DNA from: Bacillus infantis
Lineage (GTDB): Bacteria; Bacillota; Bacilli; Bacillales; Cytobacillaceae
Direction: 5' to 3'
DNA length: 64,000 bases
NCBI RefSeq assembly: GCF_020171945.1
Contig: NZ_JAIVAP010000010.1
Span: 1 to 64,000 of the forward strand
The notes beneath the pieces are model-generated. The model was not told where the DNA came from, did not search any database, and saw nothing but the letters and a program-made list of their open reading frames with translations. The translations under genes were made by a program, and so were the position numbers. The stretch's first letter is position 1; every line of letters starts with the position of its first letter. Positions 43,992 to 52,256 of the stretch are shown here, piece by piece.

Positions 43992-44981
43992 ATGAGTTTC
44001 TTTAAAAAATTGAAAGATAAAATTACGAAGCAAACTGATACAGTGACTGAAAAATTCAAGGATGGCCTGACAAAAACGAGGGATAATTTTTCCGGCAAGG
44101 TCAATGATCTTGTTGCAAGGTACAGAAAGGTCGATGAGGACTTCTTCGAAGAGCTCGAAGAAATACTCATCCAGGCCGACGTGGGCTTCGACACGGTCAT
44201 GGAGCTTGTTGAAGAGCTGAGAATGGAAGTGAAGCGCAAAAACATCCAGGATCCGCAAGGCGTGCAAAGCATCATTTCCGAGAAGCTGGTTGAAATATAT
44301 GAGGGAAGCGGGGAAGCATCTTCCGCTTTGAATATTCAGGAAGGCGACCTGACAGTCATCCTGTTCGTCGGTGTCAATGGGGTCGGCAAGACAACCTCCA
44401 TCGGCAAGCTGGCGCATAAGTTCAAGCAGGAAGGAAAAACCGTTCTCATGGCTGCAGGGGATACCTTCCGGGCCGGGGCAATCGAGCAGCTTGAAGTATG
44501 GGGAGACCGTGTCGGCGTCGACGTCATCAAGCAGGCAGAAGGATCTGATCCGGCAGCTGTTATGTTTGATGCCGTCAGGGCGGCAAAGTCAAGGAATGCA
44601 GATATCCTTCTTTGTGACACAGCAGGGCGCCTGCAGAACAAGGTCAACCTGATGAAGGAACTCGAAAAAGTCAAGCGGGTAATCGAAAGGGAAATCCCCG
44701 GCGCCCCGCATGAAGTATTGCTCGCCCTTGATGCAACAACAGGGCAGAATGCCATGATCCAGGCAAAAACCTTCAAGGAAGCAACAGATGTGAGCGGAAT
44801 CGTCCTCACAAAGCTTGATGGAACCGCAAAAGGCGGCATCGTGCTGGCCATCCGCAAAGAACTGGACATCCCCGTCAAATTCGTCGGTCTCGGAGAAAAA
44901 ATGGACGACCTGCAGGAATTCGACGCAGAACGCTATGTCTACGGCCTATTCGCTGACATGGTCGAGAATGCGGAAGAATAA
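43992..44981 (+). CDS. ftsY: Signal recognition particle receptor FtsY
   Basis: FtsY is the membrane receptor that docks SRP (Ffh with scRNA) and its nascent chain. It has a short basic N-terminal part, an N domain helix bundle, and the GTPase with GVNGVGKTTS, DTAGR and TKLDGTAKGG. Length 329 residues equals the B. subtilis protein, with no long acidic A domain. The gene is preceded by AGAAGGAAG and ends at a terminator. Its usual neighbours ylxM and ffh are displaced about 12.8 kb downstream by the accessory operon. Confidence 0.96.
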   Translation: MSFFKKLKDKITKQTDTVTEKFKDGLTKTRDNFSGKVNDLVARYRKVDEDFFEELEEILIQADVGFDTVMELVEELRMEVKRKNIQDPQGVQSIISEKLVEIYEGSGEASSALNIQEGDLTVILFVGVNGVGKTTSIGKLAHKFKQEGKTVLMAAGDTFRAGAIEQLEVWGDRVGVDVIKQAEGSDPAAVMFDAVRAAKSRNADILLCDTAGRLQNKVNLMKELEKVKRVIEREIPGAPHEVLLALDATTGQNAMIQAKTFKEATDVSGIVLTKLDGTAKGGIVLAIRKELDIPVKFVGLGEKMDDLQEFDAERYVYGLFADMVENAEE

Positions 44982-44994
44982 ATGATAAGAGATC

Positions 44995-45024
44995 AGCAGC
45001 TGCAAATGCAGCTGCTTTTATTTT
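44995..45024 (+). terminator. Terminator after ftsY
   Basis: AGCAGCTGC (44995-45003) pairs with GCAGCTGCT (45008-45016), loop AAAT, followed by TTTATTTT. It ends the rnc-smc-ftsY unit, so the accessory operon needs its own promoter. Confidence 0.87.
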
Positions 45025-45136
45025 GGAGAAAAAGGGTACGGTTTGAGTTAGTATCCTATTGTAGTATCAAAAGTCTTTAGTCTGTCATTCGCCTTTTATT
45101 TGTAAGACGATGTTGCTGCAAAAAAATTTAAAACCC

Positions 45137-45265
45137 GTTGATTGGAGTGGAAGGCACGTAGACTCCTGCGGGAGATAGCGGAAATGTTGAGACCCCACAG
45201 CGCGTTAGCGCGAGGAGGCTCAACTTCGCCCCGCGGAAAGCGAAGTGCCTGGAACGGAAATCAAC
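45137..45265. repeat. Palindromic Bacillaceae-type intergenic repeat
   Basis: This imperfect palindrome is bounded by GTTGATT (45137-45143) and AATCAAC (45259-45265). Inner pairs include GGCAC / GTGCC, TTGAG / CTCAA, and a GCGCG-TTA-GCGC tip. The wording (GTAGACTCCTGCGGGA, GGAGGCTCAAC, CCCCGCGGAAAGCGAAG) resembles a repeat I recall from many Bacillaceae intergenic regions. It carries no transposase, so any movement would depend on other functions. Open frames inside it are not genes. Confidence 0.8.
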
Positions 45266-45306
45266 ATACTTCGTTTGCGAGCAAAACTCTTTTTAATATG
45301 AATTTG

Positions 45307-45336
45307 ACAGTCTGCAAAACGCAGGCTGTTTTTTTA
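45307..45336 (+). terminator. Orphan intrinsic terminator
   Basis: ACAGTCTGC (45307-45315) pairs with GCAGGCTGT (45321-45329) with one T-G pair, followed by seven or more T. No gene lies between this and the ftsY terminator, so it would end readthrough, an undetected small RNA, or transcription of the repeat. Confidence 0.75.
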
Positions 45337-45464
45337 TGCTTAAAATTGGTTTTTTTTTCTCATTCCTTGTAGGGAAATCCTGATTTATTTCGTCTATTAT
45401 ACATGAGCCGGCAACACTCGCCGGAAAGGCAAGGCCAGCAATAGATTTATATTTTACAAGAATT
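45337..45464. other. Non-coding stretch upstream of the accessory operon
   Basis: No gene is seen here. It holds one copy of TTCGTCTATT at 45389-45398, repeated at 45486-45495 in the candidate promoter, and a small hairpin CCGGC / GCCGG (45408-45412, 45420-45424). The first copy has no matching -35 box. Confidence 0.5.
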
Positions 45465-45493
45465 GCAAACTTTTGCCGGCCCCTGTTCGTCTA
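45465..45493 (+). promoter_or_regulatory. Candidate ECF-sigma promoter for the accessory operon
   Basis: GCAAAC (45465-45470), followed by TTTT, and CGTCTA (45488-45493), 17 nt apart, resemble the TGAAAC / CGTC boxes used by B. subtilis sigma-M, sigma-W and sigma-V. The first -35 base differs from consensus. It ends 33 bases before the first start codon. If real, it would place the operon under cell-envelope stress control; this is inference. Confidence 0.5.
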
Positions 45494-45526
45494 TTGTAGT
45501 GGAATAATAATCTGGGGGGAGTTTTT

Positions 45527-47896
45527 TTGCGTAAACATACAAAAGCAATCATCGCTGTGATTGCAGCACTGCTGCTGTTTCTTATCTTAAACCAGCCTAC
45601 ATATGCAGCACCGGCAGCCATCAGCATTTCAGCAGAAGCAGGCCTGGACGGAAAAGTAAAAAGGGGAAAAGGCTTTCCCTTGACTATCAAAGCTGAAAAT
45701 ACAGGGGAGGCGTTCAGCGGGGATCTGCTGATCGATTTCCACCCTTCCTATAATTCCGGAGGAGCCATGAGCATCAAGGCAAATCTGCCGGAAAATTCTT
45801 CGAAAACCTTTCACATAACAATACCTGGCAATTCGGAGGACCACCCATCATCTTATCAAAACCTCCCTGCCATCCACCTTTATAAAGGGAGCTGGAAGGA
45901 CGGAAAAAACGTCAAGTTCTCCGGCGACACCAAGCTGAAGGCGAAATACATAGAAGGCGGAGAAATGACGATGGGCATCCTGAGCGAGGACTATGACAGG
46001 CTCAAGGAGCTGAGGATCCTTCCCTCTGCAGCGGTAGAGACACTGGAGCTGAAAAAAGAACAGCTGCCTGAAGAAGGGCTCGGGCTTGAAATGCTCGACT
46101 ATCTCCTGATCGACGAATTTGCCGTCTCAGACCTTACAGAGGCCCAGCAAAATGCCATCAAGGAATGGATCGGGAACGGTGGAATCCTGATTGCCGGCGC
46201 TGCTCCTGATGCCGGCCAGTCTTTAGGTGTCCTCTATCCGCTCCTGCCGATGAAGGCGGATACAGAAGGAAAGTCTTCTGCATCCTTCCTTATGGAAAAA
46301 GGGGAGAAAGAGCTTCCGTTCAAGGAGCTGCCTATGTTTTACGGCCCTGTGAAAAATCAGGCGGAGATCGTCTCTATAAGCGGGGATGTCCCTGCAGCAG
46401 TGAAAGCGGACTATGGCAGCGGCACAATCCTGCAGACTGCTTTTTCACTCGGTGATGAGCCGCTGTCTTCCTGGAATGGCTACAGCAGGTGGTTTGGCGG
46501 GATTCTGCAGTCAATTCCTGCCCCATCTATGGCATCAAGCCAGTATGGACCGGATATTTATGATCCGCTGACCTATGAATTCGCTGAAGCCAATGAATAT
46601 TTCCCTTCTTCCAGCTTTTCAATCGGCCAGCTTTTGCTGCTGCTCATCGGCTATATAATCGTCATTGTCCCAATCCTTTATTTTATTTTGAAAAAGCGGG
46701 ACAAACGCGAGCATGCTTGGTGGATCATCCCTTCTTTAGCCGTGCTGATGTCAGGGGCCATTTTTGGCATTGGTGCAAAAGACAGGCTTGGCCAGCCTCA
46801 GGTCAATCAACTGGGCGTCTATAAAGCGGAGAACGGCCAGCTTATCGGTATTCAGGCGGCAACCCTGCTTTCAAACACAAGCGGTGAATATGCATTTTCG
46901 GTTCCGCGCGGGGAATTCAATGCGATTCCCAGCACCTTGAATAGACCGGGGTCCGATCATTCGGGCGGCGGTGTAATTGAACAGGGACGCAAGGAGACTA
47001 GGATTATTTTTAATGAAGTAGAATACTGGTCATCCAGGACCATATTCGGCAAATCCCAAAAAGAAAAGGACGGCGGACTGAAGGCTGATCTGACGCTTGA
47101 AGGCAAACGGCTGTCAGGCACTGTGACAAATACCTTTCCATATGATTTTGAAGAGCTGTATATATGGACCGGCTCTAATAAGATCAAGGTCGGCAGCCTG
47201 AAAAAAGGTGAAACACTGAAGGTCGACGAAAAAGTAAAGACTGACTTTCTTACTGCTCCGTATATGTCCGGCACCGGCTATGCCCATCCGGGGCCAGGCC
47301 AGGATCTTGACCGAATGAAAAAAGAAAGGCTTGAATATGCTGCATCAGCATTCCTTTTTTCAGGAAGCGGGACCGCTGAAGGCCCTATGCTGGCCGGACT
47401 CACGAGGGACAGTGTCATTGAGGCGGATCTTCTGTCCAAAAAAGAAAAAGTTTCGGGCCTGAATCTCATCTTTGAACCATTTGAAGCGAAGGTTGATTTT
47501 ACAGGCGAGTTCTCCCTGTCCAATGAGGTGCTTGATACCGAGCTTGAGGCGGTGCAGGGCATGGTCTACGAAAAGAACGTCAATGGCAGCAAAGATCAAA
47601 TGATGGCTGATGATGGGGAATACCAGTTCATTGCATCTCTGCCTGCACAAGTGAAAGGAAAATCCCTGGCATTCAGTGAACTGTCCGTAACGACGAAGGC
47701 CAAATTTGCTGAATATGCAGTACTGAACCACGAATCCGGCGAAATGGAGCCGTTTGAATCAAAGCTCACTATCCAGGAAAATATCGGCCGCTATCTTGGT
47801 AAAGATGGAAAAGTGGTTGTCCGCATTATCAAGACATCGAAGGACCCTCAGATCACGATGCCGAAAATTACGATTAAAGGAGAGGCGTCCTCATGA
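45527..47896 (+). CDS. Accessory operon gene 1: large exported membrane protein with GATase-like segment
   Basis: I do not recognise a named family with certainty. The 789-residue protein starts with a signal-peptide-like helix (about residues 8-28, ending TYAAPAA). A predicted extracytoplasmic domain to about 365 contains a segment (DYLLIDEF...LTEAQQNAIKEWIGNGG, about 185-228) typical of glutamine-amidotransferase-like folds found beside ABC-2 systems; no catalytic Cys is evident. Two membrane helices at about 368-389 and 397-417 are followed by a second extracytoplasmic domain of about 370 residues. The TTG start has GGGGGG 7 nt upstream. The stop overlaps the ABC ATPase gene by 4 nt, so it is probably the external partner of that transporter, similar in concept to GldG. 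Confidence 0.8.
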   Translation: MRKHTKAIIAVIAALLLFLILNQPTYAAPAAISISAEAGLDGKVKRGKGFPLTIKAENTGEAFSGDLLIDFHPSYNSGGAMSIKANLPENSSKTFHITIPGNSEDHPSSYQNLPAIHLYKGSWKDGKNVKFSGDTKLKAKYIEGGEMTMGILSEDYDRLKELRILPSAAVETLELKKEQLPEEGLGLEMLDYLLIDEFAVSDLTEAQQNAIKEWIGNGGILIAGAAPDAGQSLGVLYPLLPMKADTEGKSSASFLMEKGEKELPFKELPMFYGPVKNQAEIVSISGDVPAAVKADYGSGTILQTAFSLGDEPLSSWNGYSRWFGGILQSIPAPSMASSQYGPDIYDPLTYEFAEANEYFPSSSFSIGQLLLLLIGYIIVIVPILYFILKKRDKREHAWWIIPSLAVLMSGAIFGIGAKDRLGQPQVNQLGVYKAENGQLIGIQAATLLSNTSGEYAFSVPRGEFNAIPSTLNRPGSDHSGGGVIEQGRKETRIIFNEVEYWSSRTIFGKSQKEKDGGLKADLTLEGKRLSGTVTNTFPYDFEELYIWTGSNKIKVGSLKKGETLKVDEKVKTDFLTAPYMSGTGYAHPGPGQDLDRMKKERLEYAASAFLFSGSGTAEGPMLAGLTRDSVIEADLLSKKEKVSGLNLIFEPFEAKVDFTGEFSLSNEVLDTELEAVQGMVYEKNVNGSKDQMMADDGEYQFIASLPAQVKGKSLAFSELSVTTKAKFAEYAVLNHESGEMEPFESKLTIQENIGRYLGKDGKVVVRIIKTSKDPQITMPKITIKGEASS

Positions 47897-48828
47897 TAGA
47901 GATTATTGATTTAACGAAGAGATATGGTAAATTTACTGCCCTGAACAGCTTGAATCTCCAAATTGAGAAAGGTTCAGTCTTCGGGTTTGTCGGCCAGAAC
48001 GGCGCCGGCAAATCGACCACCTTCTCTATCCTGGCGACGCTATTGGCGCCTACATCAGGCACCGCCTATGTAAATGGCTATAATGTCGCCAAGGAGCCGA
48101 AGATGGTGCGCCGGCAAATCGGCTATATGCCAGACTTTTTTGGGGTCTATGACCAGCTGAAGGCAGAAGAATATCTGCATTTTTACGGAGCCAGCTATGG
48201 GCTTGATTTTAAGGAAAGGGAAAAGCTGATTCCCCAGCTCCTGGATCTGGTAAACCTTGAGCATAAACGCGATTCTTACGTTGACCTCCTTTCAAGGGGA
48301 ATGAAGCAGAGGCTTTGCCTGGCAAGGAGCCTTATCCATGACCCGGAAGTCCTGATTCTCGATGAACCGGCTTCAGGATTAGATCCGCGGGCGCGCGTGG
48401 AAATGAGGGAGATCTTGAAGGAACTGAAGAATATGGGGAAGACCATCCTCATCTCCTCACATATTCTCCCTGAGCTTGCAGAAATGTGCGATACGATCGG
48501 GATCATAGATCAAGGGAAGCTGGTAGCCGAAGGGTCAGTCACAGAAATACAGGCAAAGCTGCGCGGGGAGAAGCTGATTATGGTGAAAGTCCTTAAGGAT
48601 GTACATAAAGCCTTTTCATTCTTTGAGGACAATCCCGGGGTGAGCGGGCTGAAGCCCGGAGAAGGGGAAAATTTACTCCAGTTTGTCTACAAAGGTGATG
48701 ATGCCGGCCAGATTGCTCTCCTGAAAAACGCGATAGAAGCCGGTCTTTCGATTGCAAGCTTTGCAGAAGCAGAAACCGACCTTGAGGATGTATTCATGGA
48801 AATTACGAAAGGAGTGGAACTTTCATGA
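47893..48828 (+). CDS. Accessory operon gene 2: ABC transporter ATP-binding protein
   Basis: This is an ABC-2 type exporter ATPase. Walker A GQNGAGKST is at residues 34-42, the signature reads LLSRGMKQRL (about 132-141, Arg-Gly in place of the usual Gly-Gly), Walker B is VLILDEPASGLDP (about 153-165), and the switch histidine lies in SSHILPELAEMCD. A C-terminal extension of about 100 residues follows, as in CcmA/GldA/NatA-type ATPases. Length 311 residues. It is coupled by 4-nt overlaps to genes 1 and 3. The substrate is unknown. Confidence 0.92.
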   Translation: MIEIIDLTKRYGKFTALNSLNLQIEKGSVFGFVGQNGAGKSTTFSILATLLAPTSGTAYVNGYNVAKEPKMVRRQIGYMPDFFGVYDQLKAEEYLHFYGASYGLDFKEREKLIPQLLDLVNLEHKRDSYVDLLSRGMKQRLCLARSLIHDPEVLILDEPASGLDPRARVEMREILKELKNMGKTILISSHILPELAEMCDTIGIIDQGKLVAEGSVTEIQAKLRGEKLIMVKVLKDVHKAFSFFEDNPGVSGLKPGEGENLLQFVYKGDDAGQIALLKNAIEAGLSIASFAEAETDLEDVFMEITKGVELS

Positions 48829-49664
48829 AAAATTTTGCCGTCAATCCTGTGCTGAATAAAGAAATTAAACTTCGGTTCCGCTCGTTCAAGAGCTTTCTCG
48901 GTGTATTATTTTACCTGCTGGCTTTAGGCATCATTATTTTGGGCTTCATTTTTATTAATATGCTTTCGAACAGCCAGGGGTATTTTAAGCCCGACCAGAG
49001 CAGGGAGATGTTCATTGTCCTGTCCTTCCTGCAGCTTGCCCTGATATTGTTCATTACACCCGGGCTGACAGCAGGGGTCATCAGCAGTGAAAGGGAGAGG
49101 CAGACCCTTAATATCATGCTGACGACAACACAGAGCTCCGCGAGCATCATCATCAGCAAGCTCGTATCAGCCATTTCCTTCCTGCTTCTGCTTATCATTG
49201 CCAGCCTTCCGCTGTACAGCATCGTATTCCTTTTTGGGGGGGTATCTCCCGGACAGGTGGCCCTGACACTCGGATTCTATATCTATACGATCATGGTTTA
49301 CGGCAGCCTTGGGGTATTGTTTTCAACGCTGATCCGGAAAACAGTCGTTTCCATGGTTACAACTTATGGGGCCACGCTTTTTCTGGCCGGGGGAACGGCA
49401 TTTCTGACGATGATTTTGATGCAGCTAGGACATATGAATCCAAATGTGCAGACAGACAGCCCGTTTGCTTATTTTACAGCCATGCTCAATCCGGCCATGG
49501 TCCTTCTCGGAATCTTTAATCCTGAATTCCTGCGGGAGATTGCAAATGAGACGGGCATCCAATTTCCGCTCTGGATCGCCCATCTGATCGCAAGCTCGGT
49601 GATCTTCCTGCTGGCGCTGCTGATCAGCATCAGAAAGCTAAGGCCAAATATGAAAAAGGGATAG
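48825..49664 (+). CDS. Accessory operon gene 3: ABC-2 type permease
   Basis: This 279-residue protein has about six hydrophobic segments: one near residues 24-45 (VLFYLLALGIIILGFIFIN), one at about 62-88, and four more to the end. Between them is the RERQTLNIMLTTTQSS segment typical of ABC-2 permeases of the NatB/GldF kind. It should form the membrane channel driven by gene 2. The ATG overlaps the gene 2 stop; gene 4 starts 13 nt later. The transported material cannot be read from the sequence. Confidence 0.9.
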   Translation: MKNFAVNPVLNKEIKLRFRSFKSFLGVLFYLLALGIIILGFIFINMLSNSQGYFKPDQSREMFIVLSFLQLALILFITPGLTAGVISSERERQTLNIMLTTTQSSASIIISKLVSAISFLLLLIIASLPLYSIVFLFGGVSPGQVALTLGFYIYTIMVYGSLGVLFSTLIRKTVVSMVTTYGATLFLAGGTAFLTMILMQLGHMNPNVQTDSPFAYFTAMLNPAMVLLGIFNPEFLREIANETGIQFPLWIAHLIASSVIFLLALLISIRKLRPNMKKG

Positions 49665-49677
49665 GAGTTGTCAGCTT

Positions 49678-51234
49678 ATGGCCAAACAAAAACGGGAGCA
49701 GTTCTTAAATCTGCTGAAGCCTGTCCGGCGCCAGCTTCTCCTTGCAGCTGCGCTGAAGGAGCTCCAGCTTCTCCTTTTTTACGGAGGTGCCGCAATACTC
49801 ATTGTCCTGCTTTTGGCCCGGACGGTAGTCATACCGGATCTGCCTGTATATCTTTCAGCAGCTGCTCTTGTGTCCCTATCTTTATCCTTCTGGAGGTTCT
49901 GGATCAGGAAGCCAGGCTTTCGGGAGGCAGCAGCCGTTTACAACCGCTTTGTACCTGATGACAGGGTGCTTACGGCATACTCGCTATTGGACAGCGAGGG
50001 GCTTGTGGAGCGGCTGCAGCTGGAAGAAGCTTTATCTTATATGAAGAGGGACCATGAGTCTGTACTGAAAAGGAAAAAGCAATTCTTATACCCTAAATGG
50101 GTCCTTGGAGCGCTGGCTGTCCTTCTGGCAGTTTCAGCCGCTGCTTATCTTCCCAGCACGACAATGGAAAGAGCAAGCCAGCTTGAAGAAGAAAAGGAAA
50201 TGGTAGAATCCGCTGAAGATGAGCTCAAGGAAAAAGCAAAGAAAGAGAAGGATCCGGAAACACGGAAGCTGATTGATGAGACGGCAAAGGAAATCAGCAA
50301 GCTTGACTCTGCCGCAGAGGCTTTGAAAGAGCTTGAAAAACAGAACAAGTCGCTGGAGCTGCAGAAAATGAAGGAACTGGAAAGGCAAAGGAAGCTTGAA
50401 GAAACCCAAAGCCGTCTTAATAATGCCGGTTTAAGCTCGCTGGCAGCTGCACTCGATAACAAAGAACTGAATAAAGCCATGGAGGAGCTGAAGGAATTGC
50501 AGAAAAATCCTGCAGAGCTTTCAGAAGGCCAAAAAGAGGCTCTCCAGGAGCTGGCTCAAAAGGACGGGCCTTTGACAGATGAAGAGATTGCCAGGCTGGC
50601 AGAACAGCTGGAGCAGGCATTGAACTCCTCCGATGCATTGTCCAGGCTCGCTGCCGCACAGCAGGCTGTCGGCCAGGCAGGGACAAAACTCCACAATCAA
50701 ATGTCTGCTAATGGAATGAACCCGGGACAGCTGGCTCTCTCAGGATCCTCCGGACAGCCCGCCTCCGGGCAGAATCCCGGGCCGAACGCCGGCAGCGGCG
50801 GCCAGAAGCCTGGCAAAGCAAACTCAGGGAATGGATCCGGAAGCGGATCAGGTTCTGGATCAGGATCAGGTTCTGGATCAGGATCTGGTTCAGGATCAGG
50901 CTCTGGAGGAGCAGGATCAGGCACCGGATCCGGCAGCGGCTCAGGGGCAGGGGCCGGGCTTGGCCAGGGATCAAGGGAGCTTCTGACTGTGCCGGAAAGG
51001 ATTGCGGGCCAGGTTAATACGGAAACTGATTCAGGCCAATTAGGCGAAGGAGGGCCGGCTGAACAGAGCGAAGGAGCCGGGCCCATCCTGCGGGGGAGTG
51101 CCAGGCCGTACAGCGAAGTCTATGAATCTTATGAAAGATCTTACCGGGAAAGCTCGGAGCGCTACAATATGCCTGATGAACTGGCAGAAATCGTAAAGAA
51201 TTATTTTACAAGCATAGATCCTGATGGGGAGTGA
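49678..51234 (+). CDS. Accessory operon gene 4: membrane coiled-coil protein with Gly-Ser repeat
   Basis: I do not recognise a named family with certainty. The 518-residue protein has membrane helices at about 31-47, 55-74 and 141-158, then a long charged coiled coil (about 160-340, rich in Glu and Lys). A low-complexity stretch of alternating Gly and Ser runs at about 387-426. The C-terminal segment YSEVYESYERSYRESSERYN, followed by MPDELAEIVKNYF, looks conserved rather than random and may be a docking motif. The arrangement resembles membrane proteins encoded next to MoxR ATPases. It lies 13 nt after the permease and overlaps or abuts the MoxR start. AGGAGTTG precedes the ATG at 49678. Confidence 0.82.
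   Translation: MAKQKREQFLNLLKPVRRQLLLAAALKELQLLLFYGGAAILIVLLLARTVVIPDLPVYLSAAALVSLSLSFWRFWIRKPGFREAAAVYNRFVPDDRVLTAYSLLDSEGLVERLQLEEALSYMKRDHESVLKRKKQFLYPKWVLGALAVLLAVSAAAYLPSTTMERASQLEEEKEMVESAEDELKEKAKKEKDPETRKLIDETAKEISKLDSAAEALKELEKQNKSLELQKMKELERQRKLEETQSRLNNAGLSSLAAALDNKELNKAMEELKELQKNPAELSEGQKEALQELAQKDGPLTDEEIARLAEQLEQALNSSDALSRLAAAQQAVGQAGTKLHNQMSANGMNPGQLALSGSSGQPASGQNPGPNAGSGGQKPGKANSGNGSGSGSGSGSGSGSGSGSGSGSGSGGAGSGTGSGSGSGAGAGLGQGSRELLTVPERIAGQVNTETDSGQLGEGGPAEQSEGAGPILRGSARPYSEVYESYERSYRESSERYNMPDELAEIVKNYFTSIDPDGE
50836..50955 (+). repeat. Hexanucleotide-like Gly-Ser coding microsatellite
   Basis: Within gene 4, GGATCA, GGTTCT and GGATCC hexamers alternate, coding about 40 residues of Gly-Ser with a few Ala and Thr. 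Unit length is six bases, so slippage would change the linker without breaking the frame. Confidence 0.9.
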
Positions 51235-51239
51235 GGAAT

Positions 51240-52256
51240 ATGGCATCAATAGAAGAGAAAGCAAACCAATTCAAAGAAGCGGCCGCTATCCTGGATAAAG
51301 TGAAGGAAGAAATCAGGTCGTTTATCGTCGGGCAGGAGGACGTGATCGACCAGGTCCTGTGGAGCATCGTAGCCGGCGGCCATGTGCTTCTTGAGGGCCT
51401 TCCCGGCATGGGGAAGACCATGCTGGTCAAGACAATATCGGAAAGCATGGATCTGAAATTTTCGCGGATCCAGTTCACTCCGGACCTCATGCCGTCAGAT
51501 ATAACAGGAACCATGCTTCTGCAGCCTGACGGGAGCGGGAAGCAGGCTTTTGTTTTTCATGAAGGACCTTTATTTGGAAATATCATCCTCGCAGATGAGA
51601 TCAACCGTGCGACACCGAAAACACAAAGCTCGCTGCTGGAAGCGATGGGGGAAAAAACAGTAACAATCATGGGTGAGACAAAAATGCTGGACCATCCATT
51701 CTTTGTTCTGGCCACCCAGAACCCGATAGATATGGAAGGGACCTACCCGCTGCCGGAAGCACAGCTCGACAGGTTCATATGTAAAATTCAGGTCCCATAC
51801 CCGACAAAGGAAGAGTTGAAAGAGATTGTATTAAGGACGACAGGGATCCGGCCTGCCGCTGTCCAAAAAGCGGCGGCAAAAAAAGATGTATTGGAGATCC
51901 AGGCTTTGGCAAAGGAGATCCTGGTCAGTGAAGAAATGATTGATGAGGCTGTATCGATCATTTCAGCCACGCATCCAGAGTCGCCTGATGCAACGGGGAT
52001 GGTGAGGCAGTACATCCAGTTCGGGAGCGGCCCAAGGGGACTGCAAAGCCTGATCATGATGGCAAAAGCAAGGGCGATGTCACAGGGAAGATACCATGTT
52101 TCCATGGGAGATTTAAGAAAGACAGCTCTCCCGGTGCTCCGCCACCGCATTATAGTCAACTTTGAAGCTGACAGCAGCGGCATTACGGCAGACGAAATCA
52201 TCCGGGATCTGGCCGAATCCAGGAATCCTGTCCGGGAAGGCCGTCAGCATGCATAA
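51240..52256 (+). CDS. Accessory operon gene 5: MoxR-family AAA+ ATPase
   Basis: MoxR ATPases act as chaperone-like remodelers of partner complexes, typically with VWA proteins. Walker A GLPGMGKT is at residues 53-60, Walker B ILADEINR at about 116-123, the sensor segment ATQNPIDMEGTYPLPEAQLDRF at about 154-175 includes the arginine-finger region, and a helical lid follows. The ATG at 51240 is preceded by GGGGAG at 8 nt; a GTG at 51231 would overlap the gene 4 stop and is an alternative. Length 338 residues. Gene 6 overlaps its end by 8 nt. Confidence 0.94.
   Translation: MASIEEKANQFKEAAAILDKVKEEIRSFIVGQEDVIDQVLWSIVAGGHVLLEGLPGMGKTMLVKTISESMDLKFSRIQFTPDLMPSDITGTMLLQPDGSGKQAFVFHEGPLFGNIILADEINRATPKTQSSLLEAMGEKTVTIMGETKMLDHPFFVLATQNPIDMEGTYPLPEAQLDRFICKIQVPYPTKEELKEIVLRTTGIRPAAVQKAAAKKDVLEIQALAKEILVSEEMIDEAVSIISATHPESPDATGMVRQYIQFGSGPRGLQSLIMMAKARAMSQGRYHVSMGDLRKTALPVLRHRIIVNFEADSSGITADEIIRDLAESRNPVREGRQHA

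Noticed and set aside
45142-45372. 76-residue frame in the palindromic repeat before the accessory operon
   Set aside because: It is read straight through the repeat and the orphan terminator, with no ribosome site.
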